A DNA stretch of 64,000 nucleotides. It comes from a virus. Below the pieces are notes generated by a model. The model had not been told where the DNA came from and made no database searches. It was given only the letters and a program-made list of their open reading frames with translations. Every line of letters begins with the position of its first letter. The stretch's first letter is position 1. Shown one piece after another: positions 22,645 through 32,315 of the stretch. The stretch is taken from IMG/VR virus record IMGVR_UViG_3300045135_000745, positions 1 through 64,000 of that record; one strand, given 5' to 3'. Made by a program: the position numbers and the translations under genes.

Positions 22645-24231
22645 TTATTTGGCCACTTTTAAGTTAATAGTATGTGATGATTTTGCCGGATTTTCTTCTT
22701 TAGAAGATTGTGCTGTTTGGGCAGCTTGATCGTTTTCGTAATCGTTAATTTCTTCTTCTGCTGGAGCTTCTTTATCTACTTGCGCAGTCATTTGTTTAAT
22801 TTCATCGTCATCGAAACGAAGAATATTTTTCATAACCCATTCTTTAGAGAAGTACTCACCAACGTAGTTCTGTACTTGATCGAGCGACTGTAGCTTCTCT
22901 CTTAGCAGTTCTGCTTCTTTTAACTCGGTAAAATGATTGTCCCGAGTGAATTCAAATTTTAAATCGTTTGAAAAAGTTTCCCAATCTTCTTCAGTAATAA
23001 TGTTTTTAAGAATAAGCTGACGCTTTAGCATTTCTCTGAACATCATAGAAAAACGTAAACGAAGACGATCAATAAACTTCTGGAACTTAAGCTCGTCACG
23101 TGTGATCTCACTCGATCTTCCCAGTGAGAACTGCGACTCTTGCTCAAGACGATTCACTGGAACGTTTAACGATCTATATAGTCTTTTTTGAAAGTAAAGA
23201 ATATCGTCGATCTGACCTAAGTTCTCACCGCCGGGTAGCGTACTGATCTCTGTACCACGACCACCTTCGCGGCGGGGCAGCCAGAAGTCTTCGAGCATAG
23301 ACATATGCTTGCGGTCATCTTTTACTTCACCAGTAGCAGCATCGTAGACCAGCTTGTTACGATAGCGTGCCATAATACCTTTCATGTACTCTTCAGACTT
23401 ACCCTTCGGTAAGTTACCAACATCAATGTAAAAGATACGACGCTCGGGCGCACGGGCGAGGCGGTAGATCACAAGAGAATCTTCCATCATACGCAATTGG
23501 TTAATAGGCTTAAGTGCTTTATGAAGATATGAAACTACATTCTTTTGTGTAGAATCTAAAAGACCTGATGTGGTGTAGATCACAGAATCTTTTGTAAGTT
23601 TAATACCAGAGTTCTGTTGACCCGGTTTTTCTTGATAGATGTAATACTCGTTTTGACCCTCGATAACAGTAGCACCGGTGATCGGGTCTTTCTTACGAAT
23701 AACTTCTTTTACTTTACGAACCTTAGCAGCATCGACGGGACGAATATCCTGGATGCCTTTCTTAGGATTCTTTTCATCAACTACAAGATGGTATACTCTT
23801 CTACCATCAATGTACCATGATCTAAAAATATCATGACCCATATTCCCAAATTTAAGCATATAAAGGATATCGTCAAATTCTTCTACAATTTTATTCTTGA
23901 TGGACTTAGATAACTCAGTGTCATCCAAGTTTACTTTAACTGACATTTCATCGCCGCCAGAAACTGCTTCATTAGTAATATCTTCAATTGCGGCATCAAC
24001 TTCTGGATGTTGTGCAACACCACGATATTTTTGAATAAGAGAAGAATTATCTTTGGACTTATCACCATGAATATCTACGTATTGACCATAGTGGGATCCT
24101 GATGCGGTTACATAACCTGCACCATCCTCATCCACTTTAGGAACGATAGATTTTAAGTTCTTTTCTTTTGTTTCTTGACTTTTAGATCTGCTGATTTCAA
24201 ATCCAAAAAGCTTCAAAGTGTTATCGGCCAT
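22645..24231 (-). CDS. 20: Portal protein (T4 gp20)
   Basis: 528 residues, T4 gp20 being 524. Marker stretches include GVAQHPEVDAAIEDITNEAV, DGRRVYHLVVDEKNPKKGI, YLHKALKPINQLRMMEDSLV, YRLARAPERRIFYIDVGNLP and LGRSSEITRDELKFQKFIDRLR, the conserved gp20 region used in environmental surveys. It forms the dodecameric DNA gateway, docks terminase gp17 and nucleates prohead assembly. Confidence 0.97.
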   Translation of the reverse strand: MADNTLKLFGFEISRSKSQETKEKNLKSIVPKVDEDGAGYVTASGSHYGQYVDIHGDKSKDNSSLIQKYRGVAQHPEVDAAIEDITNEAVSGGDEMSVKVNLDDTELSKSIKNKIVEEFDDILYMLKFGNMGHDIFRSWYIDGRRVYHLVVDEKNPKKGIQDIRPVDAAKVRKVKEVIRKKDPITGATVIEGQNEYYIYQEKPGQQNSGIKLTKDSVIYTTSGLLDSTQKNVVSYLHKALKPINQLRMMEDSLVIYRLARAPERRIFYIDVGNLPKGKSEEYMKGIMARYRNKLVYDAATGEVKDDRKHMSMLEDFWLPRREGGRGTEISTLPGGENLGQIDDILYFQKRLYRSLNVPVNRLEQESQFSLGRSSEITRDELKFQKFIDRLRLRFSMMFREMLKRQLILKNIITEEDWETFSNDLKFEFTRDNHFTELKEAELLREKLQSLDQVQNYVGEYFSKEWVMKNILRFDDDEIKQMTAQVDKEAPAEEEINDYENDQAAQTAQSSKEENPAKSSHTINLKVAK

Positions 24232-24255
24232 GCTTTATCCTATCGTTTGGTAGGA

Positions 24256-24273
24256 CTGGGCGTTTCCGCCCAG
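24256..24273 (-). other. GAAA-loop stem between gp19 and gp20
   Basis: On the minus strand CTGGGCG-GAAA-CGCCCAG, a 7-bp GC-rich stem with a GNRA tetraloop, between the gp19 stop and gp20 start. No T tract follows, so it is more likely an mRNA processing or stability stem, lowering portal relative to tube output, than a full terminator. Confidence 0.6.
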
Positions 24274-24295
24274 CCTGATCTTATATATCCACTTA

Positions 24296-24820
24296 TTAAG
24301 AAGTGGTTCCTGACTCCCAGTACTGAACTTGGAACTCAACTTGGAATCTTTCGATATCGTCGTTTGCACCATAACTCAGATCAATTGGGGAAACGTTAGT
24401 TGGGAAGCATCCACGGAATGTGTATGTCTTTAGGACTGATTCGTCTCTATCCAATTGTTCAACCAGAAGGTCTGCCTGATAATCAACCGGGTTAGTTAGA
24501 CCAGTGTTAGCTGCGTGAGCATTAACACCATTCATCCAACGTTCCATTGAATTGCGTACTGCAAAGTCAGTGTCGTTGATAATTGTAGGTGTCCACGTAT
24601 CAAATGTACGATCGCCTGCAATCTTTAACTGACGCCCACGGAATGGAACAGTAATTACACCCATAATTGACCCAGGAAGCTGTGCTGCTTCACAAAGGAA
24701 TGACGTAACTTCTACGTCACCCCCTGCATATGCTGGGAAGTTAATAGTGGCTTTAAACAGATTAGGTCTAGCGCCACCGCCTCTTAGTTTGGCTTTAAAA
24801 TCGTCTACTGCGAGAACCAT
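24296..24820 (-). CDS. 19: Tail tube protein (T4 gp19)
   Basis: 174 residues against 163 in T4. It starts MVLAVDDFKAKLRGGGARPNLF, a typical gp19 N-terminus, and has AQLPGSIMGVITVPFRGRQLKIAGDRTFDTW and the C-terminal RFQVEFQVQYWES. It stacks as hexamers inside the sheath. It is co-transcribed after gp18; a GAAA-loop stem follows. Confidence 0.95.
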   Translation of the reverse strand: MVLAVDDFKAKLRGGGARPNLFKATINFPAYAGGDVEVTSFLCEAAQLPGSIMGVITVPFRGRQLKIAGDRTFDTWTPTIINDTDFAVRNSMERWMNGVNAHAANTGLTNPVDYQADLLVEQLDRDESVLKTYTFRGCFPTNVSPIDLSYGANDDIERFQVEFQVQYWESGTTS

Positions 24821-24840
24821 TTTTTATCTCCTGCGCTTTC

Positions 24841-26580
24841 TTATACCGAACCCACGACTTCTTCGAAGTCCACACCCGTTCTAACTGCGACAAAGTTAAG
24901 TGTCACGAAGTTAATTGAACGTGCGGGCTTGATGAAGATCGAGCATACGAATTCGTTTCTGTCTATAACTGCCGGGGTGTTGTTTGTTTCATCTGCAACA
25001 ACACGGAAGTCGGTGATACCACGTCTACCTTGGATCTCTCTGAGGAAAGGTTCGACAATGTTCGTAAACTCTGCACGAGTGAATTCATCGTTGAATTCGA
25101 AGAGTACGTTACGAGCCGCAATGGCAATTGCTCTTTCAAGAACCAGGAACAGACGGCGTACGTTAATACGATCGAATGCTGAAGGTCTTGCCATGTGAGT
25201 TTTATCACCGTAGAGCAAGATACCTTGTCCAGGAATATTTGCGATTGGGTTTACGCCATTCCTATAGAGAAGATCTCTTTCTGTTTTATTTGGGGAATAA
25301 AGTGTTTTAGTTACACCCAAATATACACCACGTCTTTGACCCGCTGGGGAATACCAAGCTGCAGTGTTATTGTCTGACGCTGCCATAATACCTGCAGTTG
25401 AAGATGCTGCTGGGATGCTAATGTACTGGTCGTTGTACTTATCATATACTCTCAGGTAGTTGTTATCCACGAAGAGATAAGAAGAGTAAGTGAAAGTTTT
25501 AGCAGTAGTAATAACATCATTATTAACATCATTCGATGTTACGACGTCTGAACGTGCAGGTGAAGCTACAACAACACAGTCTTTACGAGTACCTTGAGCA
25601 ATAGAAACTAGGTCGTTAACGACTGTGGTTTGAGCTGCTCTAGAACCCATACCTGGAGCGATTAAGAAATCGACTTGGATATTATCCTTGTCTTCGAATC
25701 TATCGAAACCAGTTGCGTATTCACCTTCATCAAATGCTGCGGAGTTAGCACCGCCTGCTAATGATAAGGTCTTAACTGCTGGTGTTGCAAGTTGATAATC
25801 TTTAGCATCTTCTACATCAGTACCAACGTTTGTATTCCAGTCAGAGTCTGTAAGATCACCAAAACCGGCAAGCCAAACGTAACGTGATCTGTTATTGATA
25901 ACGTCCACGATATAGTTAGATGTGCCATCTGCGGATTTAGCATCTGATGCTACCGAAACGAATGGGAATGATTCAAGAATCGTCCCCTTTGTCCCGGTAA
26001 ACGCGCCATCTTGGTCAATAACCACAACGTGAGCTTCATCGTTTGATGCGCCTCGGTCTGATGCGTACGTAGATGTAGTAGGCGCGCCGTCGAAGTTATC
26101 TTCGTATGTCCAACCTGTAAATGCTGGATCGTCTGCGCTGTCAACGGCTGTAAGCCATTGTACTTGTAGCGAGTTACCCAGTGTACCTGGATATTTAGCG
26201 ATGAATGTGTGTTCATCGGAATCCAATGCAGCTTGCTGGAAATCAAAAGATTCTTGCTTTTTGACTCTTGCTGCTGAAGCCGCTCTAGCGTCGTACCCGT
26301 TAAGACTTTCGCCCACGCCTTGGGTAGCTTCTCTAACCACGTAGAGTGAATTTGCATATCTTAAGAAATATGCTGCTGAGTGGAAGTCGATAGAATTTGT
26401 TTTGCTTGGGCTACCGAAAGTAGATACAAGACCCGCTTCGTCAGATACTAAAATTGGTTCATCGACTGGACCCCAATTAAAGTTACCTACGAAAGCGCCG
26501 GTTGTTGAACCAACATTAGGAACAACACCAGTAAGGTCAATCTCTTTGACGGTAATTGCCGGAGATTCTGATACTGCCAT
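24841..26580 (-). CDS. 18: Contractile tail sheath protein (T4 gp18)
   Basis: 579 residues (T4 gp18, 659). SPAITVKEIDLTGVVPNVGSTTGA is the standard sheath start. AWYSPAGQRRGVYLGVTKTLYSP and NRLRRLFLVLERAIAIAARNVLFE-like C-terminal sequence (INVRRLFLVLERAIA) are the handshake domain. The middle insertion domains are the variable part. A late box sits 62 bases upstream, starting the 18-19-20 transcript. Confidence 0.96.
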   Translation of the reverse strand: MAVSESPAITVKEIDLTGVVPNVGSTTGAFVGNFNWGPVDEPILVSDEAGLVSTFGSPSKTNSIDFHSAAYFLRYANSLYVVREATQGVGESLNGYDARAASAARVKKQESFDFQQAALDSDEHTFIAKYPGTLGNSLQVQWLTAVDSADDPAFTGWTYEDNFDGAPTTSTYASDRGASNDEAHVVVIDQDGAFTGTKGTILESFPFVSVASDAKSADGTSNYIVDVINNRSRYVWLAGFGDLTDSDWNTNVGTDVEDAKDYQLATPAVKTLSLAGGANSAAFDEGEYATGFDRFEDKDNIQVDFLIAPGMGSRAAQTTVVNDLVSIAQGTRKDCVVVASPARSDVVTSNDVNNDVITTAKTFTYSSYLFVDNNYLRVYDKYNDQYISIPAASSTAGIMAASDNNTAAWYSPAGQRRGVYLGVTKTLYSPNKTERDLLYRNGVNPIANIPGQGILLYGDKTHMARPSAFDRINVRRLFLVLERAIAIAARNVLFEFNDEFTRAEFTNIVEPFLREIQGRRGITDFRVVADETNNTPAVIDRNEFVCSIFIKPARSINFVTLNFVAVRTGVDFEEVVGSV

Positions 26581-26641
26581 GACTCTTTCCCTTTGAGTTT
26601 GAATGATATGTTTTTCATGATACGATTATATTCATTACTTC

Positions 26642-26649
26642 TATTTATA
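26642..26649 (-). promoter_or_regulatory. T4-type late promoter for gp18
   Basis: Exact TATAAATA on the minus strand between gp17 stop and gp18 start. Confidence 0.8.
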
Positions 26650-26661
26650 AGAAATTATATT

Positions 26662-28278
26662 TTAGAAATGCTGATGGTCGTAGTCGATAGCCCAAGGCTT
26701 ACCTCGGTCTTCTTCTTTCTGTAATTCATTAATTGCATCAGATCCATCATCAATGAATCCGAATGGTACCATATCATTTTCAATCTGTGCCATCTTATCC
26801 TTGAACATCATTTCTTTTAAATTAATATCTGTCATATCACCAAACATTTCAGTAGTAGCAAAGTAACCAAACATAACTAAATTCATTATCAAGTCGTCAT
26901 GGTTACCATCTGACGCTTCATAGGATTGTCCTTTGGCAATAAAAGTAGAACACTCTAAGATGGTATTAGTATCGTGTATTTGAAGTTTTTCATTCTCAAT
27001 AATATCTTTAATGCCAGAACACCCCAGACGCTTTACCTTACGGGTCATTTCAATACCTATACCGTCCGATTTAAGTGCAGATGATACATGCATATTTTCA
27101 TATTCTAATTCGTGATATAAGCCCCGGGTAACTAGCACACCCTGATCATTAGATTCAACAATCACATACGCTTGATTGTAAGAAGTTGCATACTTATAAA
27201 TAATATCAGGGAAGAGTATTGGAGAGATAGAATTACATCGATAAACCGCGACTTGTTCAAACGGTCTACACGTTACATCGATCACGTTAAAAGTAGAATA
27301 ATCCTGTCCTCTTCCCTTACTTACATCTACACATACAATATATTCGTGGTCTTTCTGGGTCTCTTTATAGACTAGTAAGTGTCCGCCTTCAAGGATCTTA
27401 ATAGGCTCGATTGATTTCATTCTCATAAGAGCTTCTGCGCCAATTAAGGTATCCCCAGTACCGAAAAACGTATTGCCAAATTCCTGGTCGAATTGAAGCT
27501 GTGATGTGTTGTTAATCGTTTCTATTTTCCAAGCTTCATCGCGACCGGGAACATCCCACCAATCCACTCTGAATGGTTTATAAGCATTGGTCCCCTGTAA
27601 AGCACCTTGCCAGATAGTATAGAATTGGTTACCGATACCATTGGCTGTTGAAGTAATAATAACCTTTGTATCTTTACCAGACGAAACAACGGGATAGGTT
27701 GATGTATAGAACTCTGTAGCATTTTCAACGAATGCAAATTCGTCGAGATATAGCAGGTTAACCGATTGGCCACGAATAGAGCTACCAGATGTAGCAGCAG
27801 CAAAAATCTTAGAGTTATTACTAAACTCAATCGAACCTTTGTTGAGTGCCTTTGTTCCTGGCTGTAAGAAAAACGGTAAGTTTTCTAGCATCAAGGTAAT
27901 ACGTGAAAGCATTTCCCTCGCAGTTGCGCCTTTGTTTGCTAGAATAGCAATATTCTTTTCCGAATGGAAAATTGCATACCAAAGCAGATAAGCGACAGAG
28001 GAAATAGATTTACCGGACTGGCGACAAGCGAGAACGATAGAGAATCGATTATCATTGAAGTGCTGGAACATCTTCTCTTGATAAGGATATAGCTTAAAGT
28101 TAACTAGACCTTTATCAAGCGAGATAATCTTACAGTAAGTAACTGCAAAATATGCAGGATCGTTCATACACTTTTGGTATTCAAGGATAGTTTCTTGACT
28201 CCATCCTTGAACGATGCCATCACGTTTCACATTCGGATTACCTAAGTAACCCTCATTACCATTTACAATATTATTCAT
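26662..28278 (-). CDS. 17: Terminase large subunit (T4 gp17)
   Basis: 538 residues (T4 610). Walker A ACRQSGKS (84-91) and Walker B LLYLDE (175-180) form the packaging ATPase; ITSTANG is the coupling motif region. The RuvC-like nuclease domain shows VCVDVSKGRGQDYS (D318), then VESND and DGNHDDLIMNLVM with metal-binding Asp residues. It cuts concatemers and pumps DNA through gp20. It overlaps gp16 by eight bases. Confidence 0.97.
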   Translation of the reverse strand: MNNIVNGNEGYLGNPNVKRDGIVQGWSQETILEYQKCMNDPAYFAVTYCKIISLDKGLVNFKLYPYQEKMFQHFNDNRFSIVLACRQSGKSISSVAYLLWYAIFHSEKNIAILANKGATAREMLSRITLMLENLPFFLQPGTKALNKGSIEFSNNSKIFAAATSGSSIRGQSVNLLYLDEFAFVENATEFYTSTYPVVSSGKDTKVIITSTANGIGNQFYTIWQGALQGTNAYKPFRVDWWDVPGRDEAWKIETINNTSQLQFDQEFGNTFFGTGDTLIGAEALMRMKSIEPIKILEGGHLLVYKETQKDHEYIVCVDVSKGRGQDYSTFNVIDVTCRPFEQVAVYRCNSISPILFPDIIYKYATSYNQAYVIVESNDQGVLVTRGLYHELEYENMHVSSALKSDGIGIEMTRKVKRLGCSGIKDIIENEKLQIHDTNTILECSTFIAKGQSYEASDGNHDDLIMNLVMFGYFATTEMFGDMTDINLKEMMFKDKMAQIENDMVPFGFIDDGSDAINELQKEEDRGKPWAIDYDHQHF

Positions 28279-28642
28279 CTTTTAATCGTGGTGTAATATC
28301 CACCACGTTATTCTCCACCTGTTTAGCATTTGCATCTTGAAGCATACGCTGTAAATCTGTTGTTGAGCCAATATAAACATTATTAGTAGTTTGCCCGGCG
28401 GGTAACTGGGGTTGTTCCTTAACGTTAATATCTTTATGCTTCTTATTCAGATCCATAAGCTTATCGTTAACATCGGCGACGTTTTTAATAAGCCCAGACA
28501 ATACTTCGAATGCACGCGGGTGCTCGCTTTCGCGTGCGACCTCAATCATATCTTCTAGAGCATTTCGACCTTTGTTAATTAGATCGAATAAAGTGTCTCT
28601 CGAGTATTCATAGTCATTTTTAATTCTATCAGAATCAGACAT
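28271..28642 (-). CDS. 16: Terminase small subunit (T4 gp16)
   Basis: 123 residues from the ATG at 28642, the first start that avoids a long overlap with gp15; the longer frame adds 29 unlikely residues. T4 gp16 is 164. Helical core YEYSRDTLFDLINKGRNALEDMIEVARESEHPRAFEVLSGLIKNVADVNDKLMDL, of which the ESEHPRAFEVL stretch is characteristic. It recognises DNA and regulates gp17. The stop is inside the gp17 start region. Confidence 0.88.
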   Translation of the reverse strand: MSDSDRIKNDYEYSRDTLFDLINKGRNALEDMIEVARESEHPRAFEVLSGLIKNVADVNDKLMDLNKKHKDINVKEQPQLPAGQTTNNVYIGSTTDLQRMLQDANAKQVENNVVDITPRLKDE

Positions 28643-29489
28643 AATTTGGCCATCCAGATTTATCACTATCACCATCCTCCATACTATATATTGACGTGGT
28701 AAATCCATAGTCGCTATCGGGTGATGCATCTAATGGATTAGGTTCTACCACAATTCTAGATGAAGGGCTATAAAGGGCAAAGGCCCCATCAGAGTCAATC
28801 GTATCGTGCAGTAAAGTACCATCCGAATCCCGGGCAGCATTCGACGTATAAAGATCCACAATAGATTTTCTAATAATCGCCGTTTCAGTAATCGGACCGT
28901 AGAAGTTAGCCGTCATGGAAAAATCTAAAACGTATTGTATAATACGCCTTTGATCCAAAGACCCCTCATATGCATCCGAGTAACTAATGCCATTAAGTGT
29001 AATGGGAACATCTTCTTTAATATCACTATAATCGGCAAAAGGCTTAATAGTCAAAGTATATTGTGGTGCAAAGTTCGGAAGGATCTGTTCTATAATCTGC
29101 AGAGCATCGTCCTGGGTCTTTGCATATACGTTTAACTGGAACCCAATAATATATGGTGTAAATGTGTAAATTTTATTACGAGTATTACCACTACCTTTGT
29201 TAAGGTTGTTAACTTTTTGCAACTGTCGTTGCGAGTCATACTGATAGGAAGTAATTTCAAAAGACATACGAGGTAACTTAATAGCTACTTTTGTGTCATT
29301 CTGTAGATCTGGATTCTCACGAATACGATCTAAGAAGCTAGTGCTTGGTGCATACGACAGCGGTACACGAGCTTGACTAATAACTTTGTTTGTATTATCT
29401 GTGCGAACTACGTAGATGTTATTAAAGAGTGAGCCAAACATAGCCACGCTTTTGCGGATTCTTTCGTGATAAAAATGGCTGCCTAACAT
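28635..29489 (-). CDS. 15: Tail terminator / sheath stabiliser (T4 gp15)
   Basis: 284 residues (T4 272). The start MLGSHFYHERIRKSVAMFGSLFNNI is a gp15 signature, followed by DTKVAIKLPRMSFEI. gp15 caps the tail and joins it to the neck. Gene order 13-14-15-16-17 is preserved. ATG overlaps the gp14 stop. Confidence 0.93.
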   Translation of the reverse strand: MLGSHFYHERIRKSVAMFGSLFNNIYVVRTDNTNKVISQARVPLSYAPSTSFLDRIRENPDLQNDTKVAIKLPRMSFEITSYQYDSQRQLQKVNNLNKGSGNTRNKIYTFTPYIIGFQLNVYAKTQDDALQIIEQILPNFAPQYTLTIKPFADYSDIKEDVPITLNGISYSDAYEGSLDQRRIIQYVLDFSMTANFYGPITETAIIRKSIVDLYTSNAARDSDGTLLHDTIDSDGAFALYSPSSRIVVEPNPLDASPDSDYGFTTSIYSMEDGDSDKSGWPNYV

Positions 29490-30406
29490 TACTGTGGATC
29501 TCCAAACGGATTGCTTTCACTGAAGTCTAAGAAACCCATGTCTGTGTCAGTGGTATCAAAGAAGTCATTCTTTTCGTTTTCTGCTAATTGATTCACTTCA
29601 GACACCGCCGTGGCAGAAGCGATAGAAAGAAGAGGGTCTACAATAGATCCTGATGAATCTTTATCTTCAGTACCGATGATCTGTCTACCGGTTACAAACG
29701 TATGATAGTTACCGTCATCTGCACCCACATGAATAAGGTGCAAGATATTATCTGAATCAGAGAACGCTGCAACTTCGCCTGATACGATTGTTCCAGTTGA
29801 CAGTGTCTGATTGACAGTCTCACCGATCGACCATCCAAACGAAGCGCTATCAAGTGTGACGAGATACTTGTAAGCATAGTCACGTTCAACCGTATCAATA
29901 GCATCTACACCGGTATCAAGATTTTCACCGCTGTACTCAAAGAGTTCACAACGTAACTTATAAGTAGGTAGGTTACTGAGCTGATAGAAAGGTTGTTCGT
30001 GCTCTACAGCCATAATCTGGAACATAGAATTTGATAGTGGCAGATAAATTACGTCGCCCTCAAGCGGTCTAATTGCCTGAATCTCGTTGTCGTACCTTGC
30101 CACAGTTTGTGACCAGCGCTTGCGAGCTACAATGAAAGTAGCTTGGTCACGAATCTCTACCCCAAACTTAGTGAAAAGATCTCCTTCACCGTCAAAACCT
30201 TCCGTGTTCTCTATGTACATCTCTACTTTATAAGAAGAGTTGAAGCTTGATTGGATATCTTCACCGAGGATTTTATCTTCAGTTACTAAATCTCTTGGCA
30301 GATAATAAACGTCTTGACCATAGATCTTAAGAGATTCTATGATAATATCTTCGTATAGATTTTGTTCTGATTTAACCTTTTGGCTAAAGTAGTGGTTAGT
30401 TGCCAT
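29489..30406 (-). CDS. 14: Neck protein (T4 gp14)
   Basis: 305 residues (T4 256). MATNHYFSQKVKSEQNLYEDIIIESLKIYGQDVYYLPR is the gp14 start pattern, with VARYDNEIQAIRPLEGDVIYLPLSNSMFQI further on. It helps close the filled head for tail joining. It follows gp13 by four bases. Confidence 0.93.
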   Translation of the reverse strand: MATNHYFSQKVKSEQNLYEDIIIESLKIYGQDVYYLPRDLVTEDKILGEDIQSSFNSSYKVEMYIENTEGFDGEGDLFTKFGVEIRDQATFIVARKRWSQTVARYDNEIQAIRPLEGDVIYLPLSNSMFQIMAVEHEQPFYQLSNLPTYKLRCELFEYSGENLDTGVDAIDTVERDYAYKYLVTLDSASFGWSIGETVNQTLSTGTIVSGEVAAFSDSDNILHLIHVGADDGNYHTFVTGRQIIGTEDKDSSGSIVDPLLSIASATAVSEVNQLAENEKNDFFDTTDTDMGFLDFSESNPFGDPQ

Positions 30407-30410
30407 TTTC

Positions 30411-31166
30411 TTATCCTACGAAGAAGTCTGCGGGCATCTCAAAGTCCATGCGAATCTTTTCTCTTAGACGCTCAATCTCTTGTAGTGCGTCTTCGAAGAT
30501 CTGTCTACCGTTAAGTGTCACACCACCAGGCATCTGCATTCCTTCAAACTTAATTAGGTTTGCACCCCATTGGTGTTTAATTAAGGCGGTGGTATATTCT
30601 TTTAACCACATATCATTCCATACTTTAGAGTGTGCACTAGAATCTACAGTCTTAAATGCTTCATATACAATATAATCTCCCGCCTCTACGTCTTTATCAT
30701 TAAAGTCGCCATGAAGATATAATCGGTTCATTTTACGGGAATAGGTAGTCTGTGGTTCTCCATTAAGCTTCATATCCAGAAGTGAAAGGTATTGGTTAAG
30801 CTGCTCATAGTACGCCAAGTCACCCGAAAAGTTTTGCATATCTGCAATATCATTTAACATCATCTGATATTTAATATCAAAGAAGTTAAATGAAGTATTA
30901 AAACTCGATGAAATACGGAACATCCTACTTACGTAGATCACATCATTTGGAACAGTGACATATTCATTCGATACGTCACTGTCACCTACAAGCTGTGATA
31001 CATATGTTCTATATGTTGCATCACTATGAAACTCTTGCCAGTACTGTAGGGCTTCATCGACACGGTCCTCTAGTTGATCAATATCCACATTGATCTCGAT
31101 AACCGGATCACCAAGTCTTCTTAAACAGTAATCAATGAGACCTTGTCTGCTAGATGGATTCGCCAT
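30411..31166 (-). CDS. 13: Neck protein (T4 gp13)
   Basis: 251 residues (T4 309). LIDYCLRRLGDPVIEINVDIDQLEDRVDEALQYW is the gp13 signature; EYTTALIKHQWGANLIKFEGMQMPGG near the C-terminus also matches. It is the head-completion partner of gp14. Two overlapping late boxes lie upstream. Confidence 0.93.
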   Translation of the reverse strand: MANPSSRQGLIDYCLRRLGDPVIEINVDIDQLEDRVDEALQYWQEFHSDATYRTYVSQLVGDSDVSNEYVTVPNDVIYVSRMFRISSSFNTSFNFFDIKYQMMLNDIADMQNFSGDLAYYEQLNQYLSLLDMKLNGEPQTTYSRKMNRLYLHGDFNDKDVEAGDYIVYEAFKTVDSSAHSKVWNDMWLKEYTTALIKHQWGANLIKFEGMQMPGGVTLNGRQIFEDALQEIERLREKIRMDFEMPADFFVG

Positions 31167-31187
31167 GGTTTGTTTCCTATTTTATAC

Positions 31188-31201
31188 TATTTATATTTAT
31201 A
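31188..31201 (-). promoter_or_regulatory. Two overlapping late boxes for gp13
   Basis: TATAAATATAAATA on the minus strand contains two TATAAATA copies sharing two bases, 22-28 bases before the gp13 start. The downstream gene set 13-14-15-16-17 would be read from here. Confidence 0.75.
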
Positions 31202-31652
31202 CCGGTTTAGTTGGCCAGTTAACAGTAGTGGGAAATCCTTCTTGCTGCGGTACATCTCGAAGCGCTTGACAATAATCAATCCATTCTTGGGATGGATTCA
31301 TATCACTTCTAAATCTCCAATCAGTTTCAGCTAAAAAAGCATCCCGCTGACCTCTGACAGCTTCCCCGGCAGCTTCGTTTCTTATAACTAATTCTTCTGC
31401 TGAAAGATCTGTTACGGTCCAACCTAGTTCCCATACCTCATCATTTAATGTAGGTAAATCATTTTCTTTTATTTTTTGAGTATTAGGATTATAAGAAGGT
31501 TGGTTTAATATTGTAACCGGAAATACGTTAAATTCAGCTAATGCTTCATTAGTAGGTTCCGGGGGAAATGAGGTATTAGGATAATCTGCTTTAAGATCTT
31601 TCAATGTATAAGGATATACAGTTTCTTCAGCAGTATGTTTTACATAAGTCAT
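31197..31652 (-). CDS. Tail-fibre assembly chaperone-like protein
   Basis: 151 residues. The C-terminal half AVRGQRDAFLAETDWRFRSDMNPSQEWIDYCQALRDVPQQEGFPTTVNWP follows the phage tail assembly chaperone pattern (R..LL..TDW...W..YRQ.LRD.P.Q.GFP..V.WP). The N-terminal part, containing TILNQPSYNPNTQKIKE, fits the usual target-mimic domain. Such proteins help fold or attach fibre tips; the position just downstream of the fibre genes agrees. Confidence 0.75.
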   Translation of the reverse strand: MTYVKHTAEETVYPYTLKDLKADYPNTSFPPEPTNEALAEFNVFPVTILNQPSYNPNTQKIKENDLPTLNDEVWELGWTVTDLSAEELVIRNEAAGEAVRGQRDAFLAETDWRFRSDMNPSQEWIDYCQALRDVPQQEGFPTTVNWPTKPV

Positions 31653-31667
31653 TTGTGTCCCTATCGA

Positions 31668-32315
31668 TTAAAAGGATAAAGTTATAATATTCCATGCGTT
31701 TGCTTCATTAAATAATACACTTGCAGATGTAACTGTATAGTTACCCGTATAACCAGTATTCTCTGTATTTAATGTTGCAGCGCAATGTATATAATTTAAA
31801 TCTAAATTAAAATCTTGATAGCTTAAATTCATATTTGAAGTTCGTGCCTGATAAGCGCCTTGTCCAGCCATTACTATATGAGGTAATGTGGAATTTACTG
31901 GGATAGTAGTAGAAAATGTTTGAGTGCTATTTCCGGTATAAACATTTGTAACCCCAGTAACTTTTTTATTAAATCTATACAATGCATTACATTGTCTTCG
32001 GTCAAAATTACCTGAGCCTATAGCATTAAAAGCTTGTGCTTCTGTACCATTACAAATTCTATATCCAAGTTTAATGGTTTCTATATAAGAACCGCTCCAA
32101 GGACTACCTGTACGAGCATTTATCTGTGTGATACCAGATGCAAATGTGCAGTTAAACGCATAACCACCTATAAAAGAGATTAATAAATCCCCATCTTGTG
32201 GGGCTTCAGATAATGTGGGTGCAGTAGAAGTTCCTATAACTGCACTTACAAGACTACCAGTTATAGCGCCACCACCAACACCCCCGGCGCCTGCAGCTTT
32301 TTTATATAAAAACAT
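31668..32315 (-). CDS. Putative fibre tip / receptor-binding protein
   Basis: 215 residues. A Gly-rich start (MFLYKKAAGAGGVGGGAI) leads to a beta-rich body with SGSYIETIKLGYRICNGTEAQAF and many aromatic and Asn/Thr residues, ending AWNIITLSF. No family is recognised. It lies between a fibre protein and the assembly chaperone, where T4-like phages place adhesins. The role is inferred from context; four Cys residues are notable. Confidence 0.5.
   Translation of the reverse strand: MFLYKKAAGAGGVGGGAITGSLVSAVIGTSTAPTLSEAPQDGDLLISFIGGYAFNCTFASGITQINARTGSPWSGSYIETIKLGYRICNGTEAQAFNAIGSGNFDRRQCNALYRFNKKVTGVTNVYTGNSTQTFSTTIPVNSTLPHIVMAGQGAYQARTSNMNLSYQDFNLDLNYIHCAATLNTENTGYTGNYTVTSASVLFNEANAWNIITLSF

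Noticed and set aside
27195-27202. TATAAATA on the plus strand within gp17
   Set aside because: No plus-strand gene follows, and one chance occurrence in AT-rich coding sequence is expected.
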